Shown: positions 44,762-53,708, numbered from the stretch's first letter. The stretch: DNA of 64,000 bases from Algoriphagus sp. (GCF_029254265.1 NZ_JAQWXX010000094.1:1-64000); one strand, 5' to 3'. Notes: a model not told the origin generated them from the sequence alone. Made by a program: numbers and translations.

Positions 44762-46534
44762 TTACTTCTTTCCTTCCATTTTCTCTTTCAATTCTGCAAG
44801 AGCATCCAAGTCACCTAGGGTAGACTTCTCAGCAGGCGCTGAAGAAGAAGAACCTGAATCAGAAGAATCTTCCTTCTTTTTAGGAGCTTTCTTCGCAGGC
44901 TTCGCATCTTCCTTGAACATCGCTGTGTGAGAAAGAACGATTCGCTTATCATCTTTGGAGAACTCAGTCACTTTGAAGTCTAATGACTCACCAACTTCAA
45001 CCTGAGAACCATCTTCTTTCTCTAGATTTTTGATAGTCGCAAATCCTTCAAGTCCATAAGGAAGTTCAAGAACTGCACCTTTGTCATTCTTAGAATTGAC
45101 AGTACACTTATGAACAGATCCTACTGGGAATACAGATTCAAAAGTATCCCAAGGGTTTTCTTCCAATTGCTTGTGTCCAAGAGCAAGTCTTCTGTTGTCT
45201 ACATCAAGTTCAAGAACAGCTACTTCTAGCTCATCTCCTACCTTCACAAACTCAGATGGGTGTTTGATTTTCTTAGTCCAAGACAAGTCAGATACGTGAA
45301 CCAAACCATCGATTCCCTCTTCCAACTCAAGGAAAAGACCGAAGTTGGTCAAGTTTCTTACCACACCTTTATGCTTAGTACCTACCGCATATTTAGTGTT
45401 CATATCCTGCTTAGTCCAAGGATCTTCAGTCAATTGCTTGATTCCAAGAGACATCTTACGATCATCCTTATCCAAAGTCAATACTACTGCTTCAACCTCA
45501 TCACCAACTTTCACAAAGTCGGCAGGGTTTCTCAAATGCTGAGACCAGCTCATTTCAGATACGTGGATCAAGCCTTCTACACCAGGAGCTAGTTCAAGGA
45601 ATGCACCGTAATCAGCTACGTTTACAATCTTACCTTTCACTCTGCTACCTACTTCTAGGCTTGCTGCCAAAGAATCCCAAGGATGAGCAGAAAGCTGCTT
45701 CATACCCAAAGAAATTCTTCTCTTGTCGTCATCAAAATCAAGTACCACAATCTGAACTTTCTGATCAAGTTGCAATACTTCTTCCGGATGATTGATACGT
45801 CCCCAAGAGATATCTGTAATGTGAAGAAGACCATCTACACCACCTAGATCGATGAATACACCGAAGTTGGTCATGTTTTTGATCACACCTTCCAATACCT
45901 GACCTTTCTCTAGGTTGTTTAGGATTTCTGCTTTTTGCTTCTCTAGATCCTTCTCAATCAAGATCTTATGAGAAACAACAACGTTATCATTTGCGTGGTT
46001 GATTTTAACCACTTTCACTTCCATTTTCTTACCTACATAGATATCGAAATCACGGATAGGCTTCACGTCGATCTGAGAACCTGGCAAGAATGCTTCTACA
46101 CCGTAGATATCTACGATCAAACCACCCTTAGTTCTTCTTTTCACCAAACCTTCAATCACGTTATCATTCTCAAGCGCATCTTCGATGTCCTGCCATGCAC
46201 GTACGATCTTAGCCTTCTTACGGGAAAGGATCAACTGACCCAATGAGTTTTCCTGCTCTTCGATGAATACTTCTACAGTATCACCTGGCTTAATAGACTC
46301 TAGATCTCTAAATTCACTCAACGGAACCAATCCATCAGATTTAAATCCGATATTGATGATCACGTCTTTGTCATTAACACCTACAACGGTACCTTTGATG
46401 ACTTCCTTTTCAGTGATTTCGCTTAGCGTGCCTTCGTACATTGCTGCCATCTGCTCGCGTTGCGCTTTGGAATATCCCTCGCCAAAACCTTTGGTTTCGA
46501 AATCTTCCCAGTTAAATTCTGCTTTGTTAGACAT
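44762..46534 (-). CDS. rpsA: 30S ribosomal protein S1
   Basis: A 590-residue protein with six S1 RNA-binding repeats; each is marked by a central G-F or G-Y with hydrophobic pattern, for example KGTVVGVNDKDVIINIG, KGGLIVDIYGVEAFLPG, NFGVFIDLGGVDGLLHITDISW, DYGAFLELAPGVEGLIHVSEMSW, NFGLFLELEEGIDGLVHVSDLSW and KGAVLELPYGLEGF. The C-terminal tail is lysine/serine rich. S1 recruits mRNAs to the ribosome; in Bacteroidota, which mostly lack Shine-Dalgarno sequences, its role is less clear. It has its own leader with a possible pseudoknot. Confidence 0.97.
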   Translation of the reverse strand: MSNKAEFNWEDFETKGFGEGYSKAQREQMAAMYEGTLSEITEKEVIKGTVVGVNDKDVIINIGFKSDGLVPLSEFRDLESIKPGDTVEVFIEEQENSLGQLILSRKKAKIVRAWQDIEDALENDNVIEGLVKRRTKGGLIVDIYGVEAFLPGSQIDVKPIRDFDIYVGKKMEVKVVKINHANDNVVVSHKILIEKDLEKQKAEILNNLEKGQVLEGVIKNMTNFGVFIDLGGVDGLLHITDISWGRINHPEEVLQLDQKVQIVVLDFDDDKRRISLGMKQLSAHPWDSLAASLEVGSRVKGKIVNVADYGAFLELAPGVEGLIHVSEMSWSQHLRNPADFVKVGDEVEAVVLTLDKDDRKMSLGIKQLTEDPWTKQDMNTKYAVGTKHKGVVRNLTNFGLFLELEEGIDGLVHVSDLSWTKKIKHPSEFVKVGDELEVAVLELDVDNRRLALGHKQLEENPWDTFESVFPVGSVHKCTVNSKNDKGAVLELPYGLEGFATIKNLEKEDGSQVEVGESLDFKVTEFSKDDKRIVLSHTAMFKEDAKPAKKAPKKKEDSSDSGSSSSAPAEKSTLGDLDALAELKEKMEGKK

Positions 46535-46543
46535 ATAATTTTA

Positions 46544-46583
46544 ACCCTGAATTACCAACAGTCTCAGGGTCATCAGACTGTTG
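46544..46583 (-). promoter_or_regulatory. Possible H-type pseudoknot in the rpsA leader
   Basis: In RNA sense, CAACAGUCU (plus-strand 46556-46564) can pair with AGACUGUUG (46575-46583), and ACCCUGA can pair with UCAGGGU (46544-46550 with 46564-46570). The two stems interleave, giving an H-type pseudoknot with four- and five-base loops that ends nine bases before the AUG. The helices share one base at 46564. Either stem could also form alone. The position suggests control of S1 synthesis. Confidence 0.5.
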
Positions 46584-46646
46584 TTTTTTAGTTGTAAATC
46601 AATGAATTAGCCGGGACCAATTCACCCCATTCACCCGAACGGACTG

Positions 46647-46654
46647 CAAAGGTA
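46647..46654 (-). promoter_or_regulatory. -7 box of the rpsA promoter
   Basis: Minus-strand TACCTTTG matches TAnnTTTG exactly. No TTTG is at 19 bases; the closest is at 11. It predicts a leader of about 105 bases containing the pseudoknot. Confidence 0.5.
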
Positions 46655-46680
46655 AGGTTTTAAAACAAAAAAATGAATTG

Positions 46681-47436
46681 TTAGCGATTAAATTGAGGCA
46701 TGTTTCGTGTGGCCACTGCCGACATGCTATCGTTCAAGACATAGGTATAGTAAAAAAAGGATTGCGCATCTTTTTGTAGGATCACCCCTTCACTAAGATT
46801 TCTTCCAAACACTTGCCTCATGCCATGACTGACAGTGAAAGTTGAATCTACTCCAAAACCTTGAACAGAAGATAAGCGAACAGAAAATTGAGATTTCACT
46901 GAATCTACATCTGCTATTTTACCGCTTACTTTTAAAGTGTAAAAAGTATCGACTAACGGATTCGAGTTTTTGGAAAAAAAAAGGTTAAATAAGCTTTTTT
47001 CAACATTAATTGGAACCAAATCAAGACTCGACCAACTACCACCATTCTTTTGATAAAGAACAGGAGTGAGAAAGCTTAATTGATTCAAGAAGAAAAAATT
47101 CTGTCCGTCTTTTAACAAACTATCAAAGTCAGATAACCCATTCTCAGAAATAAAATTACCCACCAGAGTATCATTCGATCCAGTCAAGATTATAGCCGTT
47201 TCATCTGGCACATTAAAAACCTTTAAAAACTCTATGATTTTATTCACACAAAACCCACAGCCCTTATCTACCGGCACTACCAAAACCTTAGACAAAACTT
47301 TAGAATCACGCCTTGAAACTGACTCTAAATAAGCATTTAGCTTTTCTGTATTATCATCCTTTTTCTCCCTTTGACAGGAAAAAAGAAAAGACACGAAAAG
47401 AGAAATGAAAAGAATATTTTTAATTGCCTTTCTCAA
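46681..47436 (-). CDS. Lipoprotein with CGFC motif, thioredoxin-like
   Basis: About 251 residues from a TTG start at 47436, with a short signal (RKAIKNILFISLFV) and lipobox LFSC. The motif KGCGFCVNKIIEF (cysteine pair CxxC) followed by ILTGSNDTLV resembles the active site and fold of thioredoxin-like proteins. It ends just short of the rpsA promoter. TTG at 47436 overlaps the previous gene by 17 bases; ATGs at 47460 and 47463 are alternatives. Part of the four-gene cassette ending at 49014; a thiol-redox role for the secreted cysteine peptides is a hypothesis. Confidence 0.7.
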   Translation of the reverse strand: MRKAIKNILFISLFVSFLFSCQREKKDDNTEKLNAYLESVSRRDSKVLSKVLVVPVDKGCGFCVNKIIEFLKVFNVPDETAIILTGSNDTLVGNFISENGLSDFDSLLKDGQNFFFLNQLSFLTPVLYQKNGGSWSSLDLVPINVEKSLFNLFFSKNSNPLVDTFYTLKVSGKIADVDSVKSQFSVRLSSVQGFGVDSTFTVSHGMRQVFGRNLSEGVILQKDAQSFFYYTYVLNDSMSAVATRNMPQFNR

Positions 47437-48556
47437 GAAAAAGAAATTTAAAAGTGTCATCATCTTTAGAAGTAATTCTGGAGACATATCCATGATCCAA
47501 AGGGAAAATCATATTGTAACTCAGGGATTTACTATTCAAATCTTTAGCGTAAAGCACATTAAAGTTAGTATCATACATGATTAAAGTCTTTTGTTTCGCC
47601 CAAGACATGCTTTCAAATTCGTCTTCGGAAATTGGCTTCTGAAGAATCCTTAGGTAATTATTACCATTAAAGTAAATCGCATCAAAGCTAGGTTGAAACA
47701 AGTAGTGTGACATCACATATCTCATATCATTATTTTTTGGGTCAGGAAGTTTATCAGCACTAGTAAAATTCGGGTTAGGAAGATTGATTCGTTCTAGCAC
47801 TCTTACAGTGCTTTCCAGATCAATTTTAAATAAGTCGTTCAATGGAGCAAATGAGATGATTAATTCATTTTGTTCATTTCGGACGAATGAAAAGTTCAAG
47901 AAATTAATTCCGTAAACATCATTAATCATTTCCTCTGGAAGATCACCGAAACTTATGGCCTTGCCTGTTTTTAAATCAATTTCTACAAATGATTTCCATT
48001 TTTTTAGGTGTGATTTATTAGAAGGATCAAGGTGAGGGAACAATGCGACGATTAACTTGTGCCCAAATTTAAGAACAGGTTTAGTTCCCTGTACCATTAG
48101 ATCAGGAAACGATCCCAAGCCGTCCAATTCTAGTTTGATCCGATTGTAAACCCTACCTTCCTTATTGAATAAAATTAGCTCATTTACATATGAAGCCACA
48201 ATGGTATCGTTGGAAAAAAAATAAATCCCTTTGGCGCCACCGAGGCCGTTCGGGCCTTCAGGTTCCAGACGTATCCGCTCAAAATCATTAGAGTATAGCC
48301 CGTAAAACTCCAAAGAAAGAAGTGATTTATTAAAAAAGAACAAGGTGCTATCGCCATTGAGCAATTGACTGGTCTCGGGTACTACGGTTAAAGAATCAAT
48401 TTTTAAAGCTAACGTATCGAATAAAATTGAATTCTCCTCAACCTCAAAAAAAGTGGTTTTTACACCATGTTCTCGGGCATCGGTGCAAGAAAGAAGGCAG
48501 CTACAGAAAACGATAGCTGCCTTCAATTTAAACTCAGTGAATAGATTTTCTCTCAC
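47420..48556 (-). CDS. DUF4221-like beta-propeller lipoprotein
   Basis: A 378-residue lipoprotein starting with GTG at 48556, overlapping the previous stop as GTGA. The signal peptide ends in lipobox LLSC. The rest has repeated short beta segments in the style of six-bladed propellers (DTIVASYVNELILFNKEGRVYN, FSFVRNEQNELIISFAPLND), fitting the DUF4221 family of Bacteroidota. The ATG at 48586 would extend into the previous gene and was rejected. The family often neighbours small secreted peptides (from memory). Function is unknown; surface or periplasmic location is expected. Confidence 0.78.
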   Translation of the reverse strand: MRENLFTEFKLKAAIVFCSCLLSCTDAREHGVKTTFFEVEENSILFDTLALKIDSLTVVPETSQLLNGDSTLFFFNKSLLSLEFYGLYSNDFERIRLEPEGPNGLGGAKGIYFFSNDTIVASYVNELILFNKEGRVYNRIKLELDGLGSFPDLMVQGTKPVLKFGHKLIVALFPHLDPSNKSHLKKWKSFVEIDLKTGKAISFGDLPEEMINDVYGINFLNFSFVRNEQNELIISFAPLNDLFKIDLESTVRVLERINLPNPNFTSADKLPDPKNNDMRYVMSHYLFQPSFDAIYFNGNNYLRILQKPISEDEFESMSWAKQKTLIMYDTNFNVLYAKDLNSKSLSYNMIFPLDHGYVSRITSKDDDTFKFLFLEKGN

Positions 48557-48765
48557 CCTAGTCCCGGTTTGAAAATGCCGAAACAATCAAAAATCGTGCT
48601 GCACACAGTACCCATGCTGACACATTCCATTGTCGCATTATCTTCATCAACAACAGTAAGTCTGCATGCCTTTGTTTGCCATTCATCGGCATAGGAATTA
48701 GAGCCAAACGATAAAGCAAAAACAAGTGATACAACCGGCAAAATAATTAATTTTTTCTTTTTCAT
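48553..48765 (-). CDS. Secreted four-cysteine micro-peptide 2 (NVEALA-like)
   Basis: A 70-residue precursor with a basic start (MKKKKL), hydrophobic signal and cleavage site NSYA before a 44-residue mature peptide. It contains four cysteines spaced C-x13-C-x6-C-x5-C (KAC, MEC, TVC, FDC) and ends in PGLG. The same cysteine spacing and a similar C-terminus recur in the gene upstream, so they are paralogues by duplication. It resembles NVEALA-type peptides of Bacteroidota but lacks the NVEALA string. Its stop codon overlaps the next gene's GTG start. Confidence 0.72.
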   Translation of the reverse strand: MKKKKLIILPVVSLVFALSFGSNSYADEWQTKACRLTVVDEDNATMECVSMGTVCSTIFDCFGIFKPGLG

Positions 48766-48801
48766 AATTTAAGAATTAAAAGGTAAACAAAATAAAAGAT
48801 A

Positions 48802-49014
48802 TTATAGAAACCCAATTTGTGGCGCTGGACAGTTAGCTACCGAATTGCAGACTGACCCTGAACCAAAGCAATCGACGCGAATCGAATCAGGAGTGTCAAC
48901 TGTATAAACACATGCTTTATCTCCTGATTCAGCATATGAAAGACGTGTCTCAAAAGCGAACGCAAGGACTACAAAGCTTAAACTTGCTAGAATTGTTATC
49001 TTTCTTTTTTTCAT
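48802..49014 (-). CDS. Secreted four-cysteine micro-peptide 1 (NVEALA-like)
   Basis: A 70-residue precursor with signal peptide ending LSYA and a mature peptide of about 41 residues. Cysteines are spaced C-x13-C-x6-C-x5-C exactly as in its neighbour (KAC, VDC, SVC, ANC), and it ends IGFL. It is the first gene of the four-gene set. The pattern predicts two disulfides per peptide. No activity can be inferred from sequence. Confidence 0.72.
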   Translation of the reverse strand: MKKRKITILASLSFVVLAFAFETRLSYAESGDKACVYTVDTPDSIRVDCFGSGSVCNSVANCPAPQIGFL

Positions 49015-49138
49015 TTTTTTATTAAATATTAGCTAAGACGAAAAAAAAAAAAATAACTATTATTTATATAAATGGATGTATAATTATTTTGTCGGTTTAA
49101 ATCATTTAAACTAATTTAATCTCTAGTTTGAATGGTAT

Positions 49139-49174
49139 AAAAAAGCCCTGATCCCGATTTTATCAGGATAGGGC
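49139..49174 (-). terminator. Hairpin with T-run in the divergent gap
   Basis: On the minus strand a stem GCCCTATCCTGAT / ATCGGGATCAGGGC with one bulge and one mismatch is followed by six T's. No minus-strand gene ends here; the next minus gene starts at 49014. It may end antisense transcripts or act as a leader attenuator for the micro-peptide operon. Confidence 0.6.
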
Positions 49175-49227
49175 CTTGCAAGCAAAGAGTGAAAGATTGT
49201 TTACGAACCTAAATTTAACTGAAATTC

Positions 49228-49959
49228 TTGATGATCAAATTTTTTCAATGGATTTATACCCTGTATTCTGGCTTACTTTTTATCTTGCTAATGCTGGTGT
49301 TTGGACTTTTTATTGTCGTCCCGCTTTTAATTAGCGACCGAGGAGACAAAATCTCCTTTGTATTTATTCGACTTTGGGCAGGAATCTGGGCCGCTCTATC
49401 AGGTATTCGATTTGAAGTTTATGGCCTAGAACATATCGCTAAAATCACCTCCTACATTTACATTTTCAATCATCGTTCATTTATCGATGCGCCAATGATT
49501 CCGCTTTGTATCCCTCAAAAAGTAAGAGCCATTGGAAAAAAAGAACTTTCCAAAATTCCGGTTTTTGGGACAATTGTCGGGAAGCTTGCAGTCTGGGTAG
49601 ATCGTGGAGATACAGAATCCAGAAGACTAAGCGTAGAACGGTTGATCGTTTTTTTGAAAAAAGGAATCTCAATAGTCGTAGCTCCGGAGGGAACTAGAAA
49701 CGACACCAAAGAAACTTTACTTCCTTTCCAGAAAGGTGCATTTAGACTTTCCATAGAGACCAGAATTCCCGTCCTTCCCATGGCAGTCATCGGTGCTGAC
49801 AAAATCATGAAAAGAGGCTCACTTCTCCTAAGTCCCGGAAAAGTCCGAATCTATTTTTCCCAAGCTATGAGCCCTCCTATCCAATCTGAAACTGCAGCAA
49901 GTGAGTTTTGTGAAAAAGTGAGAAACAGAGTTGAAGCAATGATTCTTACAAATGAGTAA
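49228..49959 (+). CDS. Lysophospholipid acyltransferase (PlsC-like)
   Basis: A 243-residue inner-membrane enzyme of the 1-acyl-sn-glycerol-3-phosphate acyltransferase family. One N-terminal helix (about 8-35) is followed by the HX4D motif NHRSFIDAP, the second motif around GKLAVWVDRGD and the third motif APEGTRN. It transfers an acyl chain to lysophosphatidic acid in phospholipid synthesis; a role in aminolipid synthesis is an alternative. It converges with the next gene and overlaps it by 14 bases at the stops. Start may be the first or second ATG. Confidence 0.88.
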   Translation: MMIKFFQWIYTLYSGLLFILLMLVFGLFIVVPLLISDRGDKISFVFIRLWAGIWAALSGIRFEVYGLEHIAKITSYIYIFNHRSFIDAPMIPLCIPQKVRAIGKKELSKIPVFGTIVGKLAVWVDRGDTESRRLSVERLIVFLKKGISIVVAPEGTRNDTKETLLPFQKGAFRLSIETRIPVLPMAVIGADKIMKRGSLLLSPGKVRIYFSQAMSPPIQSETAASEFCEKVRNRVEAMILTNE

Positions 49960-50608
49960 TCGTTTTTTCACCCTCTGGTGATTCATCTACAGCATCCTCA
50001 GTCAATTGTTCGAAAAGAACATAAATCGCCAAATAGGTAACTGGCACTGTGATTAAAATTCCAACAATAAATGCCAATAGACCCGCAATATTAAGGAGCA
50101 ACAAAATCAAAACGAAACCAAAAAACTTCCACCAATTTGTGGTAACCAGTTTACGGCTCATCTCCATGGAAGTCCAAAAATCAAATCCTCCGAAAATCCC
50201 AAAAAGCATGGCAAACATATAACCCACAGCCAAATATATTCCCGGTACTATAAGAGCAAAAATCCCCAAAACTGTCAAAATCCCACTAATCAAATTGATA
50301 GTAACCACAAGTAGCCAATACTTAAACCCATCGAAGTAGTTTTGGAAATCCACGTACTCTTCCTGACTCAAGCGATTTGCTACCAAATAAAATCCGGCAA
50401 TCAAAGCCGGAGCCAACAGGATAGAATAAATGGAAACGAAATCCTCTAGGTAATAGGCGAAGAATGCCTGAGTAGCTCCAATAATAAACATGAAACCAAT
50501 ATGAAATGAAGCCCGGGTCTTGAATAAGACCCAGGCTTTTTGAAGAATTTCCTGAATATCAAAATCAACTCCTGCGTCGATGATTTGTTGAATTTTCCGG
50601 GGATCCAT
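49946..50608 (-). CDS. Integral membrane protein of unknown function
   Basis: A 220-residue protein with five or six hydrophobic segments. The pattern EEYVDFQNYFDGFKYWLLVVTINLISGILTVLG and PGIYLAVGYMFAML resembles membrane domains of DUF975- or glycerophosphodiester phosphodiesterase-type proteins, without any catalytic domain. The N-terminus is cytosolic and charged; the C-terminal tail is acidic. It overlaps the acyltransferase tail-to-tail and follows cystathionine beta-synthase by nine bases, so it is likely in that operon. I cannot assign a function. Confidence 0.75.
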   Translation of the reverse strand: MDPRKIQQIIDAGVDFDIQEILQKAWVLFKTRASFHIGFMFIIGATQAFFAYYLEDFVSIYSILLAPALIAGFYLVANRLSQEEYVDFQNYFDGFKYWLLVVTINLISGILTVLGIFALIVPGIYLAVGYMFAMLFGIFGGFDFWTSMEMSRKLVTTNWWKFFGFVLILLLLNIAGLLAFIVGILITVPVTYLAIYVLFEQLTEDAVDESPEGEKTITHL

Positions 50609-50617
50609 TTTGGTTGA

Positions 50618-51985
50618 TTATTTGGTAAAGGCTTCTAAAATATCATGTTTGGTAATGATATGCACTTGGTTGGTAGCGTCTCGGACTAAGACAGCTTTCT
50701 CCTTTTCCACCATCGAGGAAAGCACATCCAAGGTACTGTCCAGAGCTACGAATTTCATCGAATCTTCCATCACATCAGATACATGCGCATCCTTAAGTGT
50801 TGGGTTTTCGATGATTCTAGCCAGCAGCTTATTATCAGTCAAGCTCCCAACGACCTCTCCATTTTCCAAAACAGGGATTTGGGATACGCTGGTTTTATTC
50901 ATCAGGCCGATTGCTTCTTTCACGGAATCAGACTTCTGAGTAGAAACTAGGGCATAGCTTCCATTGCGCTGCGCAATAATATCTCTTGCTGTAGAGTAAG
51001 TTCGATTTTCTAAGAATCCATGATTCCGCATCCATTCGTCATTATAAACTTTACCCAAATAACGGGTTCCATGATCTGGAAGGATAATCACCATCTGATC
51101 ACCGGATTTCAAGTTCTCCTTAGCCCATTCCAACGCTCCATGAACAGCAGATCCACAAGACCAGCCTACGAATAAGCCTTCTTCTTTGGCCAAGCGGCGC
51201 GTCATCACAGCAGCATCTTTATCTGTTACTTTGACAAAATGATCTATCATATCGAAGTTGACATTCTTGGGTAAAATATCTTCTCCGATACCTTCAGTCA
51301 GATAAGGATAAACTTCCTTCTCATCAAAGATTCCCGTTTCCTTATATTTCTTAAAAACCGACCCATAAGTATCTATTCCAACTGTTACCACATTCGGGTT
51401 TTGTTCTTTCAAATACATTGCCGTTCCACACATAGATCCTCCAGTGCCTACTCCAGCTGCATAATGTGTGATTTTCCCATCCGTATCATTCCAAATCTCA
51501 GGCCCTGTGGTCTCGTAATGAGCCGCAGTATTAGACATGTTATCATACTGATTTGGATAAAAAGAATTCGGGATATCGGCATTCAGTTTTCGTGCAACTG
51601 AATAGTAAGATCTAGGATCTTCAGGTGAAACGTTTGTTGGGCAAACAATCACTTCTGCACCCACAGCTTTTAGAATGTCAATTTTCTCCTTGGACTGCTT
51701 ATCAGCCATGGTGAAAATACACTTATACCCTTTCGCTACAGCAGCTAGTGCCAAACCCATACCGGTGTTTCCAGATGTTCCTTCGATGATTGTACCACCT
51801 GGCTTCAGCAATCCTGCTTTTTCTGCATCTTCTACCATCTTGATCGCCATTCGATCTTTCATGGAATTACCCGGGTTGAAGTATTCGACTTTTACCAATA
51901 CCTCGCCTTTGATGTCTTTTGCGAGTTTATTGAGACGGATCATCGGGGTATTTCCGATGGTTTCGATAATGGAGTTGTAAATCAT
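50618..51985 (-). CDS. Cystathionine beta-synthase with C-terminal CBS pair
   Basis: A 455-residue PLP-dependent enzyme. The catalytic domain (about 1-320) has the PLP lysine in NPGNSMKDRMA, the phosphate loop EGTSGNTGMG and GVGTGGSMCG. The C-terminal part (about 330-455) contains two CBS motifs (KTSVSQIPVLENGEVVGSLT and DVMEDSMKFVALDSTLDVLSS) that may regulate by nucleotide binding. It condenses serine and homocysteine, or works as a cysteine synthase; CBS-domain fusions favour the first. A possible -7 box TAATTTTG (52007-52014) lies just upstream. Confidence 0.92.
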   Translation of the reverse strand: MIYNSIIETIGNTPMIRLNKLAKDIKGEVLVKVEYFNPGNSMKDRMAIKMVEDAEKAGLLKPGGTIIEGTSGNTGMGLALAAVAKGYKCIFTMADKQSKEKIDILKAVGAEVIVCPTNVSPEDPRSYYSVARKLNADIPNSFYPNQYDNMSNTAAHYETTGPEIWNDTDGKITHYAAGVGTGGSMCGTAMYLKEQNPNVVTVGIDTYGSVFKKYKETGIFDEKEVYPYLTEGIGEDILPKNVNFDMIDHFVKVTDKDAAVMTRRLAKEEGLFVGWSCGSAVHGALEWAKENLKSGDQMVIILPDHGTRYLGKVYNDEWMRNHGFLENRTYSTARDIIAQRNGSYALVSTQKSDSVKEAIGLMNKTSVSQIPVLENGEVVGSLTDNKLLARIIENPTLKDAHVSDVMEDSMKFVALDSTLDVLSSMVEKEKAVLVRDATNQVHIITKHDILEAFTK

Positions 51986-52073
51986 AGTCAGTTACATTTG
52001 GTAGGCCAAAATTACAGGATTTTTTTAGGGTACTGGAATTCTATTCGTTTAAAACAAAATAAAATTCTGTGAA

Positions 52074-53708
52074 TTAGATTTCCTTAAATTCAAGCCTTTT
52101 GAGAATATCAAGGGTGACATGGATCAGAATCAGAGCGATAAATGTCATTCCTACCGATAAAGTCAACAAGGCCCAAACGAATTGTTTGCTAATCACAAAA
52201 GCAATAATCGAAGCTACTCCAGCAGGAACCAATCCGAAAAGCAAAATCCCTCCTATCATTAAGGGCTTGATTAAAATCCGATCCCAACCTTCATCCAATC
52301 CAATCTGAGGAATCAAATTAATCCCAAGACCTGTCAGGTAAAATGCCAAAATCCCGATAAGGAAACTTGGAATCACCAACCAATCCAATCCTGCAATAAA
52401 CACTGTCGGCACAATCAAAACCGTACAAAAAAGAAGGATTTGCACCAAGTCCAACTTGATCATGTTCCAAAATTTGGAACTCCAACTGGCCGGTACCAAG
52501 TAGAAAAACGGCTTTTTCAAATCTCCTATATTCGCTCTTCCTGTACCTGCAAGGAAATATATCAAGATCAGAATAATCAAATAGACATAAATCACAATGT
52601 GCGAAAACCAATCAAATAAGGATAGGATTGCAAACAGGATTCCCAAACCTGCCAAAATCAAGGAATAAACACCAAACAAAGGATGAAAATCCTGTCTGGA
52701 TGCATGAATATAATTCCTCCAATAAAATGCCTTTGCTCCTGGCCCAAAATCCGGTAAAGCCAATTTCTTCTTCGAGTTCAGGCTGAAATTCGCTTCGCTT
52801 TGTTCCTTTTTACCGCGTACTTTTTCTAGCTTTTCTTCATTGGACTTGGTCGCTTCTAGGACATCCTCATAATAATAGCCTGAAAACTGAATCACCAACT
52901 TCAACACCACAAAGTAGGACAGTCCATAGAGCACTACAAAAGCGGAGGAAAGGATCCAATTGCTATGCACCCAAAAAGACATGATCCCTCTACTCCAGCC
53001 TACGATCGGGAAGAAGTCAAACCAAGGCGAGCCAATCCAGGAAAACATACCTTGCCAAAATTTATCCGCCATTAAGCCCGGAATCAAAATCATAGCACTT
53101 AGTAAAATTGCAAGTACAATGACTCCATTTTTGATGTACTCCATGACCCCAAACCTGGTGTGTAGGGTATAGACCAAAAAGCGTATAGGCTGGATCATAA
53201 AGAGGAAAAAGCCCAAACCAAGAATGGTAAAAAATAGATTTCCGAAACTCAGTTCAAATTTATCTGCTATTTGACTTATACCATAAAATGTAAATAAAAT
53301 AGCACCACCTAAGGAAGGGAGAATCGATCTTCCCATATAATAAATAAGCAGATTTTCCGGTTTGACAGGGGCAGTAAAAAGCAAATTCACATCTGCCATC
53401 TTAAAAAAGCTGACATTCTTTTTAGTAGCACGGAAAAGCTGATAAATCAGTAATGCAAGAGCCAGAATAGTCACTCCACCTACAATATTTTGCCCTGCGA
53501 AATTCACCTCTGGTATTGCATTAGGATCGATTTCAGGCATTTGTTGCACTGAATCCTCCCCTTTTCCCAAGCGAAGCCAGTACATAAAAGAAAAATATCC
53601 GACTATTGCCACATATGGTAAAAGCCTCAGCGGATTTTTCAGAATGAGTTTTATATTATTGAGTAGAATCAGGAGATCCTTCCTCAGTAGAAGTTTGATC
53701 TCACGCAT
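52074..53708 (-). CDS. ABC exporter membrane protein
   Basis: A 544-residue integral membrane protein with about twelve hydrophobic segments and a cytosolic charged loop near residue 300 (KSNEEKLEKVRGKKEQSEA). It overlaps the next gene upstream (an ABC ATPase) by eight bases, so both form one transporter. The arrangement with the small ATPase resembles putative ABC exporters of the ABC-2 type. No substrate can be given. No recognisable extracellular domain. Confidence 0.8.
   Translation of the reverse strand: MREIKLLLRKDLLILLNNIKLILKNPLRLLPYVAIVGYFSFMYWLRLGKGEDSVQQMPEIDPNAIPEVNFAGQNIVGGVTILALALLIYQLFRATKKNVSFFKMADVNLLFTAPVKPENLLIYYMGRSILPSLGGAILFTFYGISQIADKFELSFGNLFFTILGLGFFLFMIQPIRFLVYTLHTRFGVMEYIKNGVIVLAILLSAMILIPGLMADKFWQGMFSWIGSPWFDFFPIVGWSRGIMSFWVHSNWILSSAFVVLYGLSYFVVLKLVIQFSGYYYEDVLEATKSNEEKLEKVRGKKEQSEANFSLNSKKKLALPDFGPGAKAFYWRNYIHASRQDFHPLFGVYSLILAGLGILFAILSLFDWFSHIVIYVYLIILILIYFLAGTGRANIGDLKKPFFYLVPASWSSKFWNMIKLDLVQILLFCTVLIVPTVFIAGLDWLVIPSFLIGILAFYLTGLGINLIPQIGLDEGWDRILIKPLMIGGILLFGLVPAGVASIIAFVISKQFVWALLTLSVGMTFIALILIHVTLDILKRLEFKEI

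Noticed and set aside
46556-46590. Rho-independent terminator on the plus strand in the rpsA leader
   Set aside because: A stem and T-run exist on the plus strand, but no plus-strand gene ends there; the leader structure is the better explanation.
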